Positions 8,718 to 18,543 of a DNA stretch of 64,000 nucleotides are shown in pieces. The stretch covers positions 203,855-267,854 of the forward strand of contig NZ_WSSB01000003.1 of assembly GCF_009831765.1 (NCBI RefSeq). The letters are read 5' to 3'. Source of the DNA: Craterilacuibacter sinensis. GTDB taxonomy: Bacteria; Pseudomonadota; Gammaproteobacteria; Burkholderiales; Chromobacteriaceae. The first letter of the stretch is position 1, and every line of letters starts with the position of its first letter. Below the pieces are notes generated by a model. The model was not told the DNA's origin. It ran no database searches and saw only the letters and a program-made list of their open reading frames with translations. A program made the translations under genes and the position numbers.

Positions 8718-10133
8718 ATGACGGCACAAACCCTGTACGACAAGTTGTGGGCCTCCCACGTGGTGCGCGAAGAGAGCGACGGCACCTGCCTTTTGTATAT
8801 CGACCGCCATCTGGTGCATGAAGTCACCAGTCCGCAAGCCTTCGAAGGCCTGAAACTGGCTAACCGCCCCTTGTGGCGCAAGGATTCGGTGGTGTCGACC
8901 GCCGACCATAACACCCCGACCGACCACTGGGATCAGGGCATTCAGGATCCGATCTCGCGCCTGCAGGTCGAGACGCTGGACGCCAATATCAAGGCTTTCG
9001 GCGCGCTGGCCTATTTCCCGTTCAAGGATATCGGCCAGGGTGTGGTGCATGTGATGGGGCCGGAGCAGGGCGCGACCTTGCCGGGCATGACTGTGGTGTG
9101 CGGCGACAGCCATACCTCGACCCATGGTGCTTTCGGCGCGCTGGCGCACGGTATCGGCACTTCCGAAGTCGAGCATGTGATGGCGACCCAGTGCCTGGTG
9201 GCCAAGAAGTCGAAGAATATGCGCGTTAGCGTCGAGGGGCAGCTTGGTGCCGGCGTGGGCGCCAAGGATGTGGCGCTGGCGATTATCGGCAAGATAGGCA
9301 CCGCCGGTGGCACCGGCTACGCCATCGAGTTTGCCGGGTCGGCCATACGCGGCCTTTCCATGGAAGGGCGGATGACACTGTGCAATATGGCGATCGAGGC
9401 TGGTGCACGCTCGGGCCTGGTTGCGGTTGACGACAAGACCATTGCCTATGTCAAGGACCGTCCGCTCGCGCCAAGCGCTCTGCAGTGGGATGCGGCGGTG
9501 GCGTACTGGAATACGCTGCATTCGGACGAGGGCGCGCATTTTGATGCCGAGGTGGAACTCAAGGCCGAAGAAGTGGCCCCGCAGGTGACCTGGGGCACGT
9601 CGCCGGAGATGGTGGTCGATGTCAACGGTCGTGTACCCGACCCGGCACTGGAAACCGATGCGGTGAAAAAAGCCGGAGCCATGCGTGCGCTGGAATATAT
9701 GGGCCTTACCGCCAATACCGCCATGACTGATATTCCGGTTGATGTGGTGTTTATCGGCTCGTGCACCAATTCGCGCATCGAGGACTTGCGCGAGGCTGCC
9801 GCCGTGGCGCGTGGCCGCAAGAAAGCGGCCAACGTCAAGCAGGTGCTGGTGGTGCCAGGCTCGGGCCTGGTCAAGCAACAGGCCGAGGCCGAGGGGCTGG
9901 ACAAGGTGTTTGTCGCGGCAGGTTTTGAGTGGCGCGAGCCGGGCTGCTCGATGTGTCTGGCGATGAACGCCGATCGCCTGCTGCCGGGCGAGCGTTGCGC
10001 GTCGACCTCCAACCGCAACTTCGAAGGTCGTCAGGGGCAGGGCGGACGCACCCATCTGGTCAGCCCGGCGATGGCTGCGGCGGCTGCCGTGACCGGGCAT
10101 TTTGCCGATGTACGCAAGCTGGAGGCGGTATGA
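8718..10133 (+). CDS. leuC: 3-isopropylmalate dehydratase large subunit
   Basis: LeuC with LeuD isomerises 2-isopropylmalate to 3-isopropylmalate in leucine biosynthesis. The 471-residue protein has the aconitase-family [4Fe-4S] cysteines: one in [14 protein letters not shown] and two in [13 protein letters not shown]. The start [11 protein letters not shown] fits the family; the open frame continues 52 codons upstream without support. The TGA overlaps the ATG of the small lipoprotein gene, then leuD and leuB follow in the same direction, forming one leucine operon. Confidence 0.96.
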   Translation: MTAQTLYDKLWASHVVREESDGTCLLYIDRHLVHEVTSPQAFEGLKLANRPLWRKDSVVSTADHNTPTDHWDQGIQDPISRLQVETLDANIKAFGALAYFPFKDIGQGVVHVMGPEQGATLPGMTVVCGDSHTSTHGAFGALAHGIGTSEVEHVMATQCLVAKKSKNMRVSVEGQLGAGVGAKDVALAIIGKIGTAGGTGYAIEFAGSAIRGLSMEGRMTLCNMAIEAGARSGLVAVDDKTIAYVKDRPLAPSALQWDAAVAYWNTLHSDEGAHFDAEVELKAEEVAPQVTWGTSPEMVVDVNGRVPDPALETDAVKKAGAMRALEYMGLTANTAMTDIPVDVVFIGSCTNSRIEDLREAAAVARGRKKAANVKQVLVVPGSGLVKQQAEAEGLDKVFVAAGFEWREPGCSMCLAMNADRLLPGERCASTSNRNFEGRQGQGGRTHLVSPAMAAAAAVTGHFADVRKLEAV

Positions 10134-10264
10134 GAACACTGCTGACTGTCCTGACACTGGGCCTGCTTGCTGGCTGCAATACCATGCAGGGCATGGGGCA
10201 GGACATCCAGAAGGGCGGGCAGGTGATCAGCAATACCGCCCGCGATGTGGCCAACAAATTCTGA
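10130..10264 (+). CDS. Entericidin-like small lipoprotein
   Basis: A 44-residue lipoprotein precursor with an [11 protein letters not shown] signal, lipobox LLAGC (Cys16) and a short polar mature part ([20 protein letters not shown]). This matches the entericidin EcnA/EcnB family, tiny envelope lipoproteins first described as an antidote/toxin pair in enterobacteria. The ATG lies in an ATGA overlap with leuC and the gene ends 10 bp before leuD, so it is inside the leu operon. A single entericidin at this place is common in betaproteobacteria; its role here is unknown. Confidence 0.85.
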   Translation: MRTLLTVLTLGLLAGCNTMQGMGQDIQKGGQVISNTARDVANKF

Positions 10265-10274
10265 CGGATACGAA

Positions 10275-10913
10275 ATGAAAGCATTTAATAGCCTGAACGC
10301 GCTGGTGTGCCCGCTGGATAGGGCCAACGTCGACACCGACGCCATCATTCCCAAGCAGTTTCTCAAGTCGATCAAGCGCGCCGGTTTCGGCCCCAACCTG
10401 TTCGATGAATGGCGCTACCTCGATCATGGCGAGCCGGGCATGGACAATAGCGTGCGCCCGCTGAACCCCGATTTTGTGCTTAATTCCCCGCGCTATGCCG
10501 GTGCCGAAGTGCTGCTGGCACGCGAGAATTTCGGTTGCGGCTCCAGCCGCGAACATGCGCCATGGGCGCTGGAAGACCAGGGCTTCCGCGTGGTGATTGC
10601 GCCGTCGTTCGCCGATATCTTTTTCAATAACTGCTACAAGAACGGCCTGTTGCCTATCGTGCTCGCTGCCGATGTGGTGGATAGGCTGTTTGCCGAGTGC
10701 GAGGCGAACGAAGGCTACAGCCTGAATATCGACTTGCCGGCGCAGACGGTCACTACGCCGGACGGTACCGCCTTCACGTTCGACATCACCGAGCACCGCA
10801 AGCATTGCCTGCTGGGCGGGCTGGACGAAATCGGCCTGACCTTGCAGCACGCCGACGAGATCCGCGCTTATGAAACGAAGCGCCGTGCATCGCAGCCGTG
10901 GCTGTTCGCCTGA
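10275..10913 (+). CDS. leuD: 3-isopropylmalate dehydratase small subunit
   Basis: LeuD is the swivelling-domain partner of LeuC. The 212-residue protein shows the family's [13 protein letters not shown] near the N-terminus and the substrate-recognition loop [15 protein letters not shown] about residue 90. It starts at ATG 10275, 10 bp after the entericidin-like gene, and leuB follows 25 bp later. Confidence 0.96.
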   Translation: MKAFNSLNALVCPLDRANVDTDAIIPKQFLKSIKRAGFGPNLFDEWRYLDHGEPGMDNSVRPLNPDFVLNSPRYAGAEVLLARENFGCGSSREHAPWALEDQGFRVVIAPSFADIFFNNCYKNGLLPIVLAADVVDRLFAECEANEGYSLNIDLPAQTVTTPDGTAFTFDITEHRKHCLLGGLDEIGLTLQHADEIRAYETKRRASQPWLFA

Positions 10914-10938
10914 AAAATAACAAGACAAGAGAGAAATC

Positions 10939-12006
10939 ATGAAGAAAATCGCAGTATTGCCGGGTGACGGCATCGGCCCCGAGATCATCGCGCAGGCGAT
11001 GCGCGTGCTGGAAGTACTCAAGGCCGATGGTCTGGCCATCGATTGGGAGTTTGCGCCCTTGGGCGGCGCGGCAGTTGACGCATTCGGCTCGCCCTATCCG
11101 TCGCTGACGCAGAACCTGGCGCGCGAAGCCGATGCCATTTTGCTTGGCGCAGTTGGCGGCCCGCAGTACGACAACCTTGATCGTCCGCTGCGCCCCGAGC
11201 GCGGCCTGCTGGCGATCCGCAAGGATCTGAACCTGTTCGCCAATCTGCGTCCGGCGATTCTTTACCCCGAGCTTGCCAACGCGTCCACGCTCAAGCCCGA
11301 AGTAGTGGCGGGGCTGGATATCATGATTATCCGCGAGCTGACCGGCGACATCTATTTCGGCCAGCCGCGCGGTATCGCGGTCAACGAACTGGGCGAGCGC
11401 GAAGCGTATAACACCATGCGCTACAGCGAGAGCGAGATCCGCCGTATCGCGCATGTGGCGTTTGCCACTGCGATGAAGCGCGGCAAGAAGCTGTGCTCGG
11501 TCGACAAGGCCAATGTGCTGGAGACCACCGAGTTCTGGAAAGAGATCATGATCGACGTGGCGCGCGAGTATCCGGAAGTGGAGCTCACGCATATGTATGT
11601 CGACAATGCCGCGATGCAGCTGGTGCGCCGTCCCAAGCAGTTTGATGTGATGGTGACCGGCAATATCTTCGGCGATATCCTGTCGGACGAGGCGTCGATG
11701 CTGACCGGTTCGATCGGCATGCTGCCTTCGGCTTCGCTGGATGAAAACAACAAGGGTCTGTACGAGCCATCGCACGGCTCGGCGCCGGACATTGCCGGGC
11801 AAAATCTGGCCAACCCGCTGGCGACCATTTTGTCAGTGGCGATGATGCTGCGTTACAGTCTGGGGGCGGAAGCCGAAGCCGTGCGTGTCGAGAGCGCGGT
11901 GAAGAAGGTGCTGGCCCAGGGCTTGCGCACCGCCGACATTTATGAGGCCGGTTGCGAGAAGGTGAGCTGCTCGGCCATGGGCGACGCGGTGATCGCGGCG
12001 CTGTGA
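10939..12006 (+). CDS. leuB: 3-isopropylmalate dehydrogenase
   Basis: LeuB oxidises and decarboxylates 3-isopropylmalate to 2-oxoisocaproate with NAD+. The 355-residue sequence shows [10 protein letters not shown] at the start, the [21 protein letters not shown] segment binding substrate, and [18 protein letters not shown] near the cofactor site. An AGAGAGAAATC ribosome region precedes the ATG. It is the last leucine gene; two hairpins follow before asd. Confidence 0.96.
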   Translation: MKKIAVLPGDGIGPEIIAQAMRVLEVLKADGLAIDWEFAPLGGAAVDAFGSPYPSLTQNLAREADAILLGAVGGPQYDNLDRPLRPERGLLAIRKDLNLFANLRPAILYPELANASTLKPEVVAGLDIMIIRELTGDIYFGQPRGIAVNELGEREAYNTMRYSESEIRRIAHVAFATAMKRGKKLCSVDKANVLETTEFWKEIMIDVAREYPEVELTHMYVDNAAMQLVRRPKQFDVMVTGNIFGDILSDEASMLTGSIGMLPSASLDENNKGLYEPSHGSAPDIAGQNLANPLATILSVAMMLRYSLGAEAEAVRVESAVKKVLAQGLRTADIYEAGCEKVSCSAMGDAVIAAL

Positions 12007-12015
12007 TCACCTCGT

Positions 12016-12078
12016 GGTGGGTTACGGCCTTCGGCCTAACCCACCCTACGCTGGCGGGTGACGCAGCAGCCGTCACCC
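12016..12078. repeat. Two consecutive inverted repeats between leuB and asd
   Basis: The first is GGTGGGTTACGGCC (12016-12029) paired with GGCCTAACCCACC (12033-12045), with a one-base bulge. The second is GGGTGACG (12056-12063) paired with CGTCACCC (12071-12078). The first resembles the short GGTGGGTTA...TAACCCACC intergenic repeats scattered in many proteobacterial genomes. They may also stabilise or end the leu transcript, though no T-tract follows. Confidence 0.6.
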
Positions 12079-12118
12079 ACGGGCACGATACAAGAATTCA
12101 TTGAGAGAGAGAACGACG

Positions 12119-13231
12119 ATGAGAGCAGGTTTTGTAGGTTGGCGCGGGATGGTGGGTTCGGTGCTGATGCAGCGCATGCGCGAAGAGAACGACTTTGCCG
12201 TGATTACCGAGCCGGTGTTCTTTACCACCAGCAATGTCGGCGGCAAAGGCCCCGACATCGGCCGTGATGTACCGGCACTGAAAGACGCGAAAAACATAGC
12301 CGAGCTCAAGGCTATGGACGTGATCGTCACCTGTCAGGGCGGCGACTATACCAGCGAAGTCTATCCGCAACTGCGTGCGGCCGGCTGGAAGGGCTACTGG
12401 ATTGATGCCGCCTCGACGCTGCGCATGGCCGACGACGCGGTGATCATCCTCGACCCGGTCAACCGCAAGGTAATCGACGATGCGCTCACGCGCGGCGTGA
12501 AGGACTACGTTGGCGGCAACTGCACGGTGTCGCTGATGCTGATGGCGCTGGGCGGTCTGTTCCAGAACGATCAGGTCGAGTGGGTCAGCTCGATGACCTA
12601 TCAGGCGGCCTCCGGTGCCGGCGCGCAGAATATGCGCGAGCTGCTCTCGGGCATGGGTGCGGTCAATGCCGAAGTGCGTGATCTGCTGGCCAATCCGGCT
12701 TCGGCGATTCTCGATATCGACCGCAAGGTGTCCGACTTTTTGCGTTCGGAAGAATTTCCGTGCCAGAACTTCGGCGTGCCGCTGGCTGGCAGCCTGATCC
12801 CGTGGATCGACAAGGATCTCGGTAACGGCCAGTCCAAGGAAGAATGGAAGGGCGGGGTCGAGACCAACAAGATCCTCGGCCGCAGCGCGAACCCTGTGCC
12901 GGTGGATGGCCTGTGCGTGCGTATCGGCGCAATGCGCTGCCACAGCCAGGCGCTGACCATCAAGCTCAAGAACGATATTCCGCTCTCCGAGATCGAGGAC
13001 ATGCTGGCTGCTGCCAATCCATGGGCCAAGGTGGTGCCGAACACACGCGAAGCGTCGATGAAGGATCTGACGCCGGCGGCCGTTACCGGCACGCTGGTGA
13101 CGCCGGTTGGCCGTCTGCGCAAGATGGCGATGGGTGGCGATTATCTGTCGGCCTTTACCGTGGGTGACCAGTTGCTGTGGGGCGCGGCCGAACCTTTGCG
13201 TCGCATGCTGCGTATCCTGATCGAACGATAA
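12119..13231 (+). CDS. asd: Aspartate-semialdehyde dehydrogenase
   Basis: Asd reduces aspartyl-4-phosphate to aspartate semialdehyde, the branch point to lysine, methionine, threonine and diaminopimelate. The 370-residue protein begins [16 protein letters not shown] (NADP-binding loop) and has the catalytic cysteine in [10 protein letters not shown] and the [13 protein letters not shown] segment. It is the Gram-negative (E. coli-like) type. A GAGAGAGAACG ribosome region precedes the ATG at 12119. An intrinsic terminator follows at 13265. Confidence 0.96.
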   Translation: MRAGFVGWRGMVGSVLMQRMREENDFAVITEPVFFTTSNVGGKGPDIGRDVPALKDAKNIAELKAMDVIVTCQGGDYTSEVYPQLRAAGWKGYWIDAASTLRMADDAVIILDPVNRKVIDDALTRGVKDYVGGNCTVSLMLMALGGLFQNDQVEWVSSMTYQAASGAGAQNMRELLSGMGAVNAEVRDLLANPASAILDIDRKVSDFLRSEEFPCQNFGVPLAGSLIPWIDKDLGNGQSKEEWKGGVETNKILGRSANPVPVDGLCVRIGAMRCHSQALTIKLKNDIPLSEIEDMLAAANPWAKVVPNTREASMKDLTPAAVTGTLVTPVGRLRKMAMGGDYLSAFTVGDQLLWGAAEPLRRMLRILIER

Positions 13232-13264
13232 AACGGTAGAATGGCGGTCAACGCTATTTATCCA

Positions 13265-13295
13265 CAAAAGGCGCTGCGGCGTCTTTTGTCTTTTT
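13265..13295 (+). terminator. Intrinsic terminator after asd
   Basis: CAAAAGGCG (13265-13273) pairs with CGTCTTTTG (13280-13288, one G-T pair), followed by TCTTTTT. It sits between asd and usg and would separate the two paralogues transcriptionally. Confidence 0.6.
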
Positions 13296-13307
13296 GGAAG
13301 ACAGAAA

Positions 13308-14321
13308 ATGCAACAATCCATCAATGTGGCCGTAATCGGCGCCAAAAACCTGATCGGCGAAGCCGTTCTTGAATTGCTGGCCCAGCGCCGTTTTCCTGCC
13401 CAGCGCGTATATGCCGTGGATGGCGAAGATTATGAGGGCGATGTGGCCGCCTTCGGTAACCGTGAGCTGGAAGTACATCAGCTGGCGGATTTCGCCTTTG
13501 AAAACGTGCAGCTGGCCATTTTTGTCGCGGGTAGCGAAGTGGCGCGCCGCTATGTGCCGGATGCGCGTACGGCAGGCTGTGTGGTGCTCGACTTTAGCGC
13601 TGCTTTTCGCACTGACGAAGGCGTGCCGCTGGTGGTGTCGGGTATTAACGACAATCTGTTGCTGGATGCCGGCGAAACCGGTCTGGTTGCCGTGCCCAAC
13701 TGCACGGTGACGCCACTGGCGCAGGCGCTGGCTGTTTTTGCAGCCAAGGGTTTGTCGCGGGTGACGGTATCGACTTACCAGTCGGTCTCCGGTAGCGGTC
13801 AGGCTGCGATGGAAGAGCTGGCGACCCAGACAACATCGCTGTTTGCCCAGCGCGAGACCGAAGTCAATGTGTTCGCCAAGCGCATCGCGTTTAATGTGCT
13901 GCCGCAAATCGGCGATGTAGATACGGCAGGTGTCAGCGAGGAAGAGCGCTCGGTACAGCATGAGTTGCGTCGCGTGCTGGCGCTGCCAGATCTGGAAGTC
14001 GAGGCGACTTGTGTACGGGTGCCGGTGTTCTTCGGTCATGGCTGGTCGGTGGCTCTGGCAACGGAACAGCCCCTGAATCGTGATGAAGTTGCATTGCAAC
14101 TGGAGCAGGCCGGCTTGCGTGTGGTGACAGAAAGCGACAGTTTTGGTCCGTATCTGACACCGATGGAAGCCACCGGCAATGATCTGATCTGGGTTAGCCG
14201 CTTGCGGGTAGAGGGCGCGCGGGTGCAGTTCTGGCTGGCTGCCGACAATGTGCGCTCAGGTGCGGCATTGAATATTGTCAAATTGGCCGAGTCTATGCTC
14301 GCCAAGGGGTATTTGGCCTGA
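13308..14321 (+). CDS. usg: Asd-family protein (USG-1 homologue)
   Basis: A 337-residue second member of the aspartate-semialdehyde dehydrogenase family, next to asd. It begins INVAVIGAKNLIGEAVLELL and keeps an asparagine-cysteine-threonine triad (VAVPNCTVTPLAQ) where Asd has its nucleophile, plus a SVSGSGQAAMEEL segment. USG-1 proteins have no settled function. In Neisseriales and other proteobacteria the gene often lies between leu/asd genes and fimV-truA, as here. Retention of the cysteine means enzyme activity cannot be excluded. Confidence 0.85.
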   Translation: MQQSINVAVIGAKNLIGEAVLELLAQRRFPAQRVYAVDGEDYEGDVAAFGNRELEVHQLADFAFENVQLAIFVAGSEVARRYVPDARTAGCVVLDFSAAFRTDEGVPLVVSGINDNLLLDAGETGLVAVPNCTVTPLAQALAVFAAKGLSRVTVSTYQSVSGSGQAAMEELATQTTSLFAQRETEVNVFAKRIAFNVLPQIGDVDTAGVSEEERSVQHELRRVLALPDLEVEATCVRVPVFFGHGWSVALATEQPLNRDEVALQLEQAGLRVVTESDSFGPYLTPMEATGNDLIWVSRLRVEGARVQFWLAADNVRSGAALNIVKLAESMLAKGYLA

Positions 14322-14428
14322 GCGATTGATTCGGGTTATATTTAACAAATATGCATGCTGTTTGATTTTATCGGGGCGGACAGGCAAGGTAAGGGGAAGT
14401 CGTGCCTGAACGTAAGCACCCAAACTAA

Positions 14429-16831
14429 ATGACCGGAAGGCAGATTGTGACCAGGCGTAATACAAAAAAACTAAGCGTAGTACTGGTGTCTTTAGTCTTT
14501 GCTTCATCGGCTTGGGCGGGTCTTGGCGGGATTCAGGTCCGCTCCAGTCTGGGCGAGAGCCTGCGCGCCAATATTGCCTTAAGTGGTGCGGATGCCCAGG
14601 ATGCCGATAAGCTGCGAGTCAGCCTGGCCAGTCCCGATGCCTTTCGTGATTTGAATATCGACTATGCGCCCGTGTTGGGTTCTTTGCGCTTTGCCGTGGT
14701 CAATCAGGGCGGTAAACCCTATATCCGGGTGATATCTTCGCAAGCCATTCATGATCCGTATCTGCGCTTTGTGATCGAAGCGCGTAGTCCTGCCGGTCGC
14801 AGTCTGCGTGAATACACTGTTTTACTGGATCCGGCCGATTATCCTTTGCGTCAGCCCGTGCTGGAGCAGGATCTGCCACTGCTTGCCAAGACTTCTCCAC
14901 GCGCGGCGCATGCCAAGCCCGTGCAGGCGGGTATGGTAGAGGTGGCACCGGGTCAGACGCTGATGTCGCTGGCACGCAACGCGCGTCCAGCCGATGCCAG
15001 TTTGAATCAGGCCATGGCTGCGATCTTCAAAGCCAACCCGCACGCGTTTATTGCCGGTAATCCTGAACGGATGATGGCTGGCGCGCGTCTGGCCATTCCG
15101 GGGGCGGCCCGTATCCGGGCGATCAATCCGCTGGAAGCGTCGCGCTTGTTAGCGGGCGGGGCGGTCGCATCTGAGGTGCCTGCCAGCATCCCGCCAGCCA
15201 AGGTCGCGGCAGTGACACCGGCCCCGGCACCAATACCAACCCCGGCACCTAAGCTTAAGTCCGTTCCGGATGCAGCCACCTCTGCGCCGGCCAAGCCGCT
15301 GACCGAGGTGCAAGCGCCGGTATCGAATCCGACTGTTAAGCTAAGTGCGCCAGAGTCTGGCGGTCCTGAGGCGGATGCGCGCTTGTCGGTGCTGGAGCAG
15401 GAGCTTGAAGCACGCGATCGCACGCTGGCCCAGACGCAAGAGAAAATAGTCCAGCTTGAGGCGCGCTTGAAAGCCATGCAGGCTGCCCCAGCCACCACTC
15501 AGTTGAATAATCCGGACGAAGACACGACGTCGCTGCTGGATGGCGTGTTTGCCCAGCTGCCTTTGATCGGTGGCGGGCTAGCGGCTTTGGCGCTGGCTTT
15601 GCTTGGCGTGACATGGGTGCGCAAGCGTCGCGAGTCAGGGCGTGTCGATGCCGCCTTGGCAGGAAGGCCGCTGGGCGCGGCCAGCGCCTTGCAGCATGGC
15701 GCTTTGATGCGTACCCAGCAGACCGAAGGCGCGGGCGGCAACTCCTTCCTGACCGATTTTACCCGTTCCGGCATGGGTTCGATTGATGCGGGCGAGGTGG
15801 ATCCGGTGGCCGAGGCTGAAGTGTATCTGGCTTATGGTCGTGACCAGCAGGCCGAAGACATTCTGCTGGATGCCTTGCAAAAAGATCCGACCCGGCATGA
15901 GGTCAGGCTTAAATTGCTCGAGATTTACGCCTCGCGTGCTGACAAGGATACGTTTGAGCACCATGCCCGTGAACTCAAGCTGGCGCAGGATGGCCGGGGT
16001 GTCTTGTGGGCCAAGGCCGCAGCATTGGGCTTGGCGCTGGATCCGCAAAACAGCCTGTATGCAGATGAGTCGTCCAGCGTAGAGGCGCTGGGTGGCGCAC
16101 CTGCCATGGCGGCGGGGCCGATTGACCTGGATGCCGAGCTGTCTGGTGTGGCTGATGTCCAGCCCTTGCAGAAAATGGCAGCGGATGTTGACTTTGCCAT
16201 GCCTGCACCGGCAGCCACCCCCGTGGTGCCGCTTGCAGCCCCATCAATGGCTGACCATGATGCGGATGATCCGCTGCGCGCAGCGCTGTTTGGAGATGAA
16301 CCACCCGCCGTCGAACCGGAGCCGGTCGTCACGCACGACAGCAATATGCTGGACTTCGATATGGATGCCATGCTGGGCGGCCTGGGCACACCGGCACCAG
16401 CGGTAAAGGCTGTCAGCGAGGCTGAGGCGGAACAGCCGGCTGATCATGCCGATAATGGCAATTTGCTGGACTTTGATTTCCAGATGGGGATGCCAGCGTC
16501 CGAGCCGACACCTGCGCCGGCACCGCTTGCTGCGGCTGCTGCGGACGATTTTGACAGCCTGTTCGAGTTCGATCAGGCCGCCCCCGCTGCAGACGCACGA
16601 GGGGATACGGCGTTTGATGCGCTGACGGCTGACCTTGAAGCCGAATTTGCGCCGGTGTCGACCGAGGGCATGAGTGTGTCGGATGACCCGCTTTCCACCA
16701 AGCTTGACCTTGCCCGTGTCTATCTCGATATGGGGGACAAGGAGGGCGCGCGCGAAGTGTTGCTGGAACTGCTTGGCGAAACCGAAGGTGCGTTGCGTGA
16801 CGAAGCCGGGAAACTGCTGGCGACACTATGA
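14429..16831 (+). CDS. fimV: FimV/HubP-family polar organiser
   Basis: An 800-residue FimV-like protein. A signal peptide ends near ALA at residue 30 (SLVFASSAWA). A periplasmic FimV domain follows (about 31-150), then LysM (about 169-225), a Pro/Ala-rich linker, a coiled coil (about 318-351), one membrane segment (about 376-396), and a long acidic cytoplasmic part ending in the family C-terminal helical domain (KLDLARVYLDMGDKEGA). FimV/HubP proteins bind peptidoglycan and recruit polar machinery such as type IV pili. A GTG at 14447 is an alternative start. The stop overlaps the next gene (ATGA). Confidence 0.88.
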   Translation: MTGRQIVTRRNTKKLSVVLVSLVFASSAWAGLGGIQVRSSLGESLRANIALSGADAQDADKLRVSLASPDAFRDLNIDYAPVLGSLRFAVVNQGGKPYIRVISSQAIHDPYLRFVIEARSPAGRSLREYTVLLDPADYPLRQPVLEQDLPLLAKTSPRAAHAKPVQAGMVEVAPGQTLMSLARNARPADASLNQAMAAIFKANPHAFIAGNPERMMAGARLAIPGAARIRAINPLEASRLLAGGAVASEVPASIPPAKVAAVTPAPAPIPTPAPKLKSVPDAATSAPAKPLTEVQAPVSNPTVKLSAPESGGPEADARLSVLEQELEARDRTLAQTQEKIVQLEARLKAMQAAPATTQLNNPDEDTTSLLDGVFAQLPLIGGGLAALALALLGVTWVRKRRESGRVDAALAGRPLGAASALQHGALMRTQQTEGAGGNSFLTDFTRSGMGSIDAGEVDPVAEAEVYLAYGRDQQAEDILLDALQKDPTRHEVRLKLLEIYASRADKDTFEHHARELKLAQDGRGVLWAKAAALGLALDPQNSLYADESSSVEALGGAPAMAAGPIDLDAELSGVADVQPLQKMAADVDFAMPAPAATPVVPLAAPSMADHDADDPLRAALFGDEPPAVEPEPVVTHDSNMLDFDMDAMLGGLGTPAPAVKAVSEAEAEQPADHADNGNLLDFDFQMGMPASEPTPAPAPLAAAAADDFDSLFEFDQAAPAADARGDTAFDALTADLEAEFAPVSTEGMSVSDDPLSTKLDLARVYLDMGDKEGAREVLLELLGETEGALRDEAGKLLATL

Positions 16832-18543
16832 GCCGTTTGGCGTTTTCTGAGCTGGCACTGGCTCTGCCGCTGGCATTGGGTGTTTTGGCGGCACCGCTGG
16901 CTCAGGCCGGAATGGGCGCGCTTAAGCCTTTATCCGCCCAGGGCGAACCCTTGCAGGCAGAAGTCGCGCTGGATCTGCCTGAGGGCGCAGAGGGCGGTGC
17001 GGTGCGGCTAGCCGCCCGCCATGACTATCCGCTGTTGCAGCCTTATAGCGTTAATGCGTCGCTCTTGCGCTTTGAGATCAACAGCGATGCTAATGGCCGG
17101 CCAGTGGTGCAGCTGGCCGGGCCGGCTCTGGCGGGTACTGATGTACTGCGTTTTGCCATCGAATATGTCTGGCCGGGCGGGCGCTGGGTGCGCGAATACC
17201 GGCTTCATGGCTACAACCTGCCGGCACGGCCGCAGCCGGCAGATGCCGATCTGTCCAGCCCCTCCCTGCCTTTTATCGACACCCCATCCGATCCGGCGCT
17301 AGGGCGTTTGTTCCGCTTGTCAAAACCTGCGCAGGCGCTGGCGCTGAAAATCGAGTTGCTGGGTGCTTTGGCCAGCGACAAGGCGCGTACGCAGGCGGTT
17401 TTCAGCGTGCGCGGGCTTGATGCTGCGGCGCGTACCGTATTGAACGGGGTTCGCCTTGAAGTGGAGCGGGAGGATGCACAGCATTTTCTGTTGCTGACAA
17501 GCCCGCACCCTATGGGGCGTCATGCGCTGTCGTTCGAGCTGGATGCCGTATTTGAAGGGGCGAAGGCCGGTCGCCGTTATTCTGTCTTGCCGGCGACTGC
17601 CGCTGCCCGGCCTTTGCATTATCGCGTAGTTGCCGGGGACAGCGCTTTTGCGCTGGCGCGACGCTTTTATCCGGCGCGCTCGCCGGACAAGGCGGTACGC
17701 GCGCTGCTGGCAGCCAATGCGCAGGCCTTTGTGGCGGGCGATGCAAACCGTTTGCGGGCAGGGGCGTTATTGCGCCTGCCTGACATCAGCGCGCGCGCAG
17801 CGGCGCCTTCACCGACTGTCGCAGCTAAGCTTGCTCCACCCGCACCCGCACCCGCACCCGCAGCTGAGCCCGTGGCTGTGACGGCGGACATCGAGGCGCA
17901 AGTCGCGGCGGACAAGGTGTTGGCCGAGCACAAGCTTGTACAGCTGCAACAGGCGCAGGCGCGTCTGGCTGCGCTGGAAAAGGAGGTCGTGCGTCTGTCT
18001 GCGCTGTCTTTGCCTGAGGGCAGCGGCGCCGTGGAGGATGCGTCGCTGGACGAGGAGCTGGCCCGCTGGCTTGCCGGCGGCACAGGCGGCATTGCCGTGA
18101 TGAGCCTGCTTGCCTGGCAATTGGCGCGCCGTAATCGTGCAAGGCTGGGCGGGCGCGTGCAGACGGCGGTGCAGGCTGCGCCGCGTCGCCCTGAAGAGCC
18201 AGAGCCGGATATTGCCGCTGCGCCGGAGTCGGAGCCTGATGAGCGGCTGCAGCAGCTGCAGCAACTGGCGTTAAATGGTGAACGTGTCGCTTTTGCTGCG
18301 CTGGCGCACCAAGTGCTGGCCGATAGCGCGGGTCAGGGCGAGGAGTGGGCCGCCGTTGTGCGCATGGGACAGGGGCTGGATCCTGAAAATGCCTTGTACC
18401 GCATGGCCGAGCCTGATGTGGCTGCTCCTGAACAGGTCGCACAGACCGATTCGGCCGAGCTGGCTTTGGCGCGCCTGTTTGCCGAAATGGGGGAGCGTGA
18501 CGGGGCTGCAGATCTGGCTCGGGATGTACGTGCAGCGGACTGA
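16828..18543 (+). CDS. Second, shorter FimV-like protein
   Basis: This 571-residue protein repeats the architecture of the preceding gene in shorter form: signal peptide (ends near LAQAG), periplasmic FimV-type domain, a LysM-like stretch YRVVAGDSAFALARRF (about 265-320), coiled coil (about 365-395), a membrane segment (about 418-436), and a short cytoplasmic tail. The tail ends with ELALARLFAEMGERDGA, which aligns to the FimV C-terminal motif. It is probably an in-tandem paralogue co-translated with fimV (ATGA overlap). A distinct or partner role is inferred. Confidence 0.78.
   Translation: MSRLAFSELALALPLALGVLAAPLAQAGMGALKPLSAQGEPLQAEVALDLPEGAEGGAVRLAARHDYPLLQPYSVNASLLRFEINSDANGRPVVQLAGPALAGTDVLRFAIEYVWPGGRWVREYRLHGYNLPARPQPADADLSSPSLPFIDTPSDPALGRLFRLSKPAQALALKIELLGALASDKARTQAVFSVRGLDAAARTVLNGVRLEVEREDAQHFLLLTSPHPMGRHALSFELDAVFEGAKAGRRYSVLPATAAARPLHYRVVAGDSAFALARRFYPARSPDKAVRALLAANAQAFVAGDANRLRAGALLRLPDISARAAAPSPTVAAKLAPPAPAPAPAAEPVAVTADIEAQVAADKVLAEHKLVQLQQAQARLAALEKEVVRLSALSLPEGSGAVEDASLDEELARWLAGGTGGIAVMSLLAWQLARRNRARLGGRVQTAVQAAPRRPEEPEPDIAAAPESEPDERLQQLQQLALNGERVAFAALAHQVLADSAGQGEEWAAVVRMGQGLDPENALYRMAEPDVAAPEQVAQTDSAELALARLFAEMGERDGAADLARDVRAAD

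Noticed and set aside
7472..8914. A 480-codon minus-strand frame across the MFS transporter and leuC start
   Set aside because: It crosses a terminator and two real genes on the other strand, has low-complexity His/Gln/Arg composition and no family resemblance.
8691..10157. A 488-codon minus-strand frame opposite leuC
   Set aside because: It mirrors leuC codon positions; leuC has all iron-sulfur ligands and correct length.
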